DNA of 64,000 nucleotides from Sialis fuliginosa. Its lineage: Eukaryota > Arthropoda > Insecta > Megaloptera > Sialidae. Positions within the stretch are counted from its first letter, which is position 1. The number at the start of each line of letters is the position of its first letter. Where the stretch lies: NCBI GenBank assembly GCA_961205875.1, contig OY540819.1:10046501-10110500 (forward strand). The letters are read 5' to 3'. Below the pieces are notes generated by a model. The model was given only the letters and a program-made list of their open reading frames with translations, was not told where the DNA came from and searched no databases. Position numbers and translations under genes: made by a program. Shown one piece after another: positions 58,610 to 64,000 of this stretch.

Positions 58610-59798
58610 CGTTGTCTCACGCATAACCGATGAAACCTGTCGTATTTTAAAACGTGAAAAGGTCATTCGTATTCACTAGTTCGCCAAAGTACAAGTAGTG
58701 TTATGGATACGGATTTTTTAAATTAATAACAGTTGTCAAAACACTTGTACTAATCAGATAAATGGAACAACTTAAATTAGAGTCACGTAAATTAGTCGTT
58801 TACAAGCTCTGTCCCAGATTTTCGGACAAGATTGGCGTACGTCTTATTCTCTTTGGGATTAGTCAAGAGCGAGTTAATATCTACCCACTAATGTATTTTA
58901 TTTTCTTGCGCACTAATTTTGCACATCAATACCAGCCGAGAATATAATCTATATTGATGAATAAACTTCTGGATACGTAATTAATTTTCTTATCATCATC
59001 TATCCTTTATTATTTAACCCTTAAATTAATAACATAATTTATTTAGTTAACATTTTAAAAATAATAATAATAATATTTTTATTTAATAAGTACAAATTTT
59101 AAAATCTCATAATGTCAATAATTATTTTAATATTTAGCTAAACAGTTCATAAATTTTCTTGTAAATATTTCAAATTTTTACATTAGAATTGAAACTATAC
59201 TCAATGGCAATAACATTTTCGATATTTCCGTAAAAAAACTATTAAATTGCTGTATCGTTTCCAAATTACAATACTTGTATTTTTTTATTAATAATAATAA
59301 TAACTTTTTCTCCATGGGACAGTCTGCCATCCTCCCCCCTAAAGCCGACACTGTGCCTAATACATGTTATAAAAAATAGTCTAGACTCTAAACCAAAAGC
59401 TAACCAAAATAATGCTGCAAGTTTTTTTCAGTGCAATTGACACCTGTCTTATATTGTCTATGATTTTTTACAATTTAAATTCCATACAAGCAAAAATCCA
59501 TAGACAATATAACCCAAATCCGTAGTACAGTACCCTATCAAAAACCAGACAATATATTATTTTAAGTAAGTTTCCAACCTAGTCAGTGACACCAGAGCCG
59601 GGGGGGGGGGGGCAGAGGGGCCAATTGAATCCTGTTTTTTAGGGCGGGTTAGAAACGACGTGCAATTATAATAATCTGTTTTTGTAACTTTTTTCACTTT
59701 AAAAAATTCTTTAATTTTTGTACACTGATGTTAAAGCTCACAAACAAATTATAAAATGTAACCATGAGTCTAGTCAGAGACAAAGAAAAATAAAAAGT
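58610..59798. other. AT-rich non-coding DNA; poly-G tract
   Basis: A run of 13 G lies at 59600-59612. (AAT)n-like stretches occur at 59050-59070 and 59290-59302. No gene seen. Confidence 0.5.
59600..59612 (+). repeat. Poly-G tract (13 nt)
   Basis: Uninterrupted G run, rare in this AT-rich window. Confidence 0.9.
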
Positions 59799-59803
59799 GA
59801 GTA

Positions 59804-59949
59804 CAGTGAAACCTTATTACTATGATACATTTTGCTTTAGTACGTTTTTTTAGGCTCCGGCATTCTTCCATAAGACCCCATATTAAAATATTTCATTAGT
59901 ACATTTTTCTCGTTAGTCCCTTTAAAAACGTAATAACGAGGTTCCACTG
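59804..59949. mobile_element. 146-bp pogo-like mini-MITE
   Basis: cagtgaaaccttattacta at the left, acgtaataacgaggttccac and tg at the right. TA precedes the left end (59802-59803); the right TA has mutated. Subterminal 'agtacg/cgtta' motifs are repeated inside. Confidence 0.7.
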
Positions 59950-60585
59950 CATTTCTATTTATTTTTATTATTTAACAAATAATACGATATTAATCAAGCT
60001 AAAGAAAATTTAAGTCGAAGTAAAATTAGGTCAGCTTAATCTTGAGGTTCGTACTGCATCCCCCCCAGAATAATATTGGTTCCGACGGCACTGAACCAAG
60101 TTCAATAATATTGATACAATTCGATCCTTATATATTTTATCATCAACTGAAGATTTGATTATAATTGAAAATGCACCCAATCATTCGATAGCTGGTAATT
60201 AGTTGGGCGGTGGCGCTGAGCCAAAGGAAGTTTAGAAATCTGCGGTGGCCACGATTCTCTCTACAGCTGTGACAAATTATAGACAAAACACTGAACTCTG
60301 ATAGACGAAGGACAGTGTGTGTGGTGGTTCTAATTAAGCCCAGTTTAAAGTATAATGCATGTGCATACATTTGCGCGAGCTGCATAAATGTGGTTTGTTT
60401 TATCGCGAACATGTTGAAACTTATTTTTAGTTTTTATTTGTTTTATGTATTTAATTTCTTTATATGCACAGTTTATTTAATTAGAGCAGGATTATTAATA
60501 ATGATTTAGGTTTTTTGGTGGAATCTTGATTTCTGGCCAATTGATTTATTTTTAATATCATTTTGTATATATCCCATAGTATAAT
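59950..60585. other. Non-coding DNA with a small GC-richer patch
   Basis: 60185-60320 is less AT-rich. Frames on both strands overlap here (minus 60143-60412, plus 60315-60509) and are unrecognised. Confidence 0.4.
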
Positions 60586-60589
60586 ATGC

Positions 60590-60785
60590 AAAAACGGTTT
60601 CGCTCGTTAGATGTCTACGCCGCCAAAAAAGTATAACCTACATTGCATTATTTAATAAATTTTCAAGATACAAAGTAGCCTATGTCCTTCCTCAGGATGC
60701 TAGCTATCTCCCTGCCAAATTTCATCAATATCAGAGCTTTAGCTGTGAAAAGGTACAGATAGATAGACACACTTTACAATTTTGA
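60590..60785 (+). repeat. Dispersed repeat, copy 1 (partner 44.8 kb)
   Basis: 'gatgtctacgccgcc', 'aagtataacct', 'acaaagtagcctatgt' and 'tagctgtgaaaaggt' match 44805-45005 inverted. Confidence 0.6.
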
Positions 60786-60789
60786 TCTG

Positions 60790-62040
60790 TAAGAGAGATT
60801 ATGATTCCAAATAAACGCTTATAATTAAAATATTTTTAAAGGCAATATAAAATATTTGATTAATTTTTTTTCTTTGACGCTTAATGTCGGCAGGCATTAG
60901 ACTACTCAAACAGCTCAATAATATTGAATAATTAAATTTTATAATACTAAAAAGGTACATATATGATATTTATTTTAAGATCCGAATGATACGGAGCACA
61001 TTTTTGCGGAGCATACTGGTAACAATATTAGGTAGTGTGTTTTGAATCATATTCATCTACTTTTTGTGTAAATTTTTTTTTAAAAAAGTGAAACGTATTT
61101 TATAATATTTTTTCTAGTTAAATCTTGAAATTATCGTCTATTTTTCCGTCATATATCTACATATATTACAAGCATTCGTGTCAATATATGTGTGTGCGCA
61201 TATGCAATAAATCAGATCAATTTGAAAATACCAAAACAGAGAATAGAATGAAACACGCACATTGAAAAAAATCACATCCTTGCACAAAAAACTCATAACA
61301 AAAGATCGCTGACACCTAGCAAACACGAATGACTGATGGTCGATCCAAATGCAACGCTCTGTCATTCAGCGAAATTGAAAATGTCCTGTTCTCCCACTAG
61401 CGGGATACTGAATTACAATGAGGAATAGATATTAAACCGAAAACAGGAATTCATTACCATTTTTTATAATAATTTATATGCTCCTTGTAAAACCCGAATG
61501 GAAAAAACTAATCCGTTATAAATTTATATCAGACTATTATTGTTTTTATCAGCCAACATAACATTCCGGAATTAATATTCACTATATAAATTATATCTCT
61601 GTGTTTAATTTTATTAATTTATTTATATATTCAGTTTTTATTAATCTGACCATTTATAGAATTAATCAAATCGGTTGGTTTAACTTAAATCTTCCATATA
61701 ACAAAATAATTTAATTTCCAACGACAAGCACTTGTTTAAAATATATATTATACAGATTTACTTAAATGTAAGATGTAATATTACTTAATTATTCCTGGTT
61801 TTCTAGATAGAAGTCACGTTTTTTTACCGTGGGTACCTTTGGGAAATTTATTGCTAGCGAATAAACTATACAAAGAAGGTTAAGTAAAGTATAATTTGCG
61901 GAATAAAAACTTTCATAAATTTTTGTTTAGTCCAAATAATAAACGCGAAAATCTAGAAAAGAAAATCTAGCTCAGGGGTGAGCATATAATTTTTAAAAAA
62001 TCACGGAACAAATTTGTGTTTTAACAAAACATGACCAGTT
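60790..62040. other. AT-rich non-coding DNA
   Basis: 61280-61410 is less AT-rich but without a recognised frame. Confidence 0.4.
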
Positions 62041-62043
62041 TTA

Positions 62044-62143
62044 CGTATTTTTGGGAGCTGAAAACGAATATACGAATAATTTTAAGTACTTTTGTTAGCA
62101 AACTTTTTGACTGTGAAATTCGTTTTCAGTGCCCAAAAATACG
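62044..62143. repeat. Short inverted repeat (25-bp arms)
   Basis: tatttttgggagctgaaaac near 62046-62065 pairs with gttttcagtgcccaaaaata near 62122-62141. It lies inside a 101-codon open frame (62031-62336) that is therefore doubtful. Confidence 0.65.
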
Positions 62144-62378
62144 TAAGAAAAATATAGTCCTGTTAAGAGATCAAGATATTTTTTTAGGGGCTTGTGTAAT
62201 TATTACATTAGCATCTATCAAAACTCATACAATCGGACCTAAAACAAATACCATTTTTCTGCATGTTCTGTTTTTTATGTCTACTGCAGCACCAAATAAA
62301 AATCACGCAAACCGTTTCTATAAATCATCTTTCTGACATAAATTCATCTCTAAACGAACGAGCACCGCATAATATTAA

Positions 62379-62410
62379 ACACACACACACCCACCCACTC
62401 ACACACACAC
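62379..62410 (+). repeat. (CA)n microsatellite, interrupted
   Basis: Two ACAC runs separated by ccacccact. Confidence 0.9.
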
Positions 62411-62754
62411 GATTAATATCAGTAGGTAGGTAGGTATATTATCGATTATATAACCTTAACCAGTTACACGCCGGCATGGATTAAAGTCCACAAAATGATT
62501 GATCGTTCGGATACTGATGATTCGACACAATGAAGAGTCGCGACGCGCGATTACGTAGGTCGTTTATGATGGGCGGTAGATAGTCCAGTGATTTCAAACC
62601 GGATGTCCAGTTGCATATAAATATTCTTATACTATGTAGAATTTCCCTGTTTCTTTTGCAATTTTATCTATATCGAATAAGGTGTATACTTATACGACTA
62701 GCTACTCTAGAAGCTACATTAATTACACCAGGTTAATTGATTATCCATTTGCAT

Positions 62755-63060
62755 TATATTTTCGTTTCCTCGCAATATCGAAGATACAAGAAGCTTTGTG
62801 ATCGTTTCAGATTGAGAAAAAAAAATATTCTCCGATTTCAAAATTTTAAATTGATCTTTCCGTTTCACGTCAAGACAAACACTTTTAGTTCCGTGTCTGT
62901 CTGTTTGTCCGTTCGTGTGTCCGTCTGTCCCCTGAATCCTTGTCACACGCATAACTCATGAACCCCTTAACCGATATTATTGAAACTTGGTCGGATGGTT
63001 GAATCTGGCTTGAGGACGGTCCCATTTCAAAATCATCAAAATCGTGTGTAAGGGGGAGGT
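62755..63060 (-). repeat. Interspersed repeat with GACAGACA core, copy 3 (inverted)
   Basis: Complement of 4745-5376: tcctcgcaatatcgaagata, 'ccgtgtctgtctgtttgtcc' and 'ctgaatccttgtcac' are diagnostic. Frames on both strands over this stretch come from the repeat. Confidence 0.65.
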
Positions 63061-63089
63061 TTTTAACTTTCTAATATATTTAAAAATTA

Positions 63090-63440
63090 TACGATGCGAG
63101 GTTCAACTTGCGCTTGACAAATTTTACTTCCATGTTCCGAATGAAATGGAAGTATTGTAGTACCGTCGATTGTGTCCGAAATAATAACAGATATTGATTG
63201 TATTAACTTCAAAACGTAAAGAAAAGTTGTTTTCTGCATGGCGGCTGTGCGTGTGTCAGTATGTGTGCAGTCTGAATGTAGAATTTTCTTTCGTTTACGA
63301 TAACTATTTATAATACAAAGGTGAGTTTTATTTCTGACAAATACCATTGAAATTTCTCATATATTAAAAATTATTTAAAAATATATTAAAGAACATGGAA
63401 ATCATCTATGGTTCTCCATACCGATATTTTATTTTAAAAT
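63090..63440 (-). repeat. Interspersed repeat with GACAGACACACA core, copy 2 (inverted)
   Basis: Complement of parts of 21815-22645: 'ttacttccatgttccgaatg', 'acttcaaaacgtaaagaaaa', 'gcatggcggctgtgcg' and 'ggttctccataccgatattt'. The 86-codon minus frame here is a by-product. Confidence 0.6.
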
Positions 63441-63563
63441 ACAACAGCAACAAAGAAATCCGTTTAAATATTATATATTATATTTAATTATTTAAAATCA
63501 TTGTATTTATATTTGTTCAATAATAATTTCTTAATAAAATGTGGTTTACAGATTTATTACAAT

Positions 63564-63714
63564 AACACGCTTTGTAGTGTGTTAATTAAGTACACACTAC
63601 AAAGCGTGTTCAAAAAACGTGTTAAAACTACACATCTTAAAGTGTGTTTATAAAAGAACACACCAAAAAAGGGATTAAAAATGACTACAAGAAAATGACA
63701 CACTTAGGTGTGTC
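63564..63714. repeat. Cluster of three ACAC-stem hairpins
   Basis: A perfect 19-bp stem at 63564-63582 / 63592-63610 with a 9-nt loop, a 7-bp stem at 63642-63648 / 63657-63663, and a 7-bp stem at 63697-63703 / 63708-63714 with a ttag loop. All stems use ACAC/GTGT words. Confidence 0.8.
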
Positions 63715-63779
63715 AAAATAACACACTTGCCATTTGCAGTGTAGTCACGGTGAGAATTTTTTAGTAGCTTCTAGCCCTT

Positions 63780-64000
63780 AAAAGGTTGACCACCACTGGC
63801 ACTTCCCAACACCACACCAGTAGCACCACGCCCGAACACCGGACGCAGATTTCCCCAGCGATTGTCTACTCCACGGACGTGATGACACTTTTCACACGGA
63901 TCTGTCACATATTCGTGTGCGTCGTTATATTAGTGTGGGTCCTTTCGCGTGTGTGTGAACACATGAGTGTTTACGTTTGGGTGTGGATAAGAATGTGTTG
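63780..64000. other. GC-richer right edge, unassigned
   Basis: About 220 bp of higher GC with CpGs (ccacgcccgaacaccggacg) and GTGTGT-rich text running off the window. It may be the border of an exon or promoter beyond the edge. No frame is assigned. Confidence 0.25.

Noticed and set aside
61974-63801. A 1.8-kb hAT element from caggggtgagca to gaccaccactg
   Set aside because: The ends are only loosely inverted and the flanking 8 bp do not match; two other repeats lie between them.
1-64000. A known conserved insect microRNA hairpin
   Set aside because: A mental scan for let-7, miR-100/125, bantam, miR-1, miR-184, miR-10/iab-4, miR-2 and others found no match; a covariance search was not possible.

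Overview
This is eukaryotic nuclear DNA, about 70% A+T by eye. It is almost free of genes and packed with short non-coding transposable elements. Four things point to an arthropod, most likely an insect: a short run of the TTAGG telomere unit (49863-49882), abundant MITEs of the hAT, Tc1/mariner-pogo and PIF/Harbinger types, interspersed repeats carrying GACAGACA stretches, and a repeat ending in a 'gaagtcggtta' motif common in insect genomes. The order cannot be settled from sequence alone. Nothing bacterial (operons, Shine-Dalgarno sites, IS elements, CRISPR) is present.

Coding content is minimal. The best candidate is one exon at 45916-46166 (+): a branch-point-like site and acceptor precede an 82-residue Cys-rich reading frame ending in a C-x-G-x-C-x-S motif like the start of a C-terminal cystine-knot domain. 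Weaker exon-like or promoter-like islands lie at 1450-1873, 14700-14895, 40573-40759, 43760-43990, 49925-50010, 54055-54560 and 63780-64000. They stand out by GC/CpG content or splice signals but have no recognised product. Other open frames are short, AT-driven or inside repeats. The window is probably intergenic or long-intron DNA.

The repeats can be resolved well. (1) A 1.43-kb hAT-type element, 7200-8626, with an exact 8-bp target duplication. (2) A 1.23-kb foldback element, 36191-37424, whose ~480-bp arms each carry a tRNA-like segment with a B box. (3) A ~530-bp TA-flanked MITE family with four copies and a fragment. (4) A 576-bp TA-flanked MITE, 31901-32476, with a second copy at 44261-44690. 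(5) TTA-flanked Harbinger-type MITEs at 14118, 16201, 23190 and 32638. (6) Pogo/Tigger-like mini-elements at 2792, 10060, 12985, 48986 and 59804. (7) Small hAT MITEs at 25378, 55992 and 58321. (8) A ~160-bp satellite-like monomer at 20.6, 23.1 and 57.3 kb, one copy of which is interrupted by a MITE while another preserves the empty site. (9) A palindromic element with CCAAT boxes and TGACGTCA sites at 15.0 kb, with a relative at 46.4 kb.

The layout is therefore a graveyard of non-autonomous elements, several nested. No transposase or reverse transcriptase gene is visible, so all would depend on enzymes encoded elsewhere. I saw no convincing complete novel gene system. The most notable items are the tRNA-bearing foldback element, the cystine-knot-like exon and the cluster of ACAC hairpins near the right edge.
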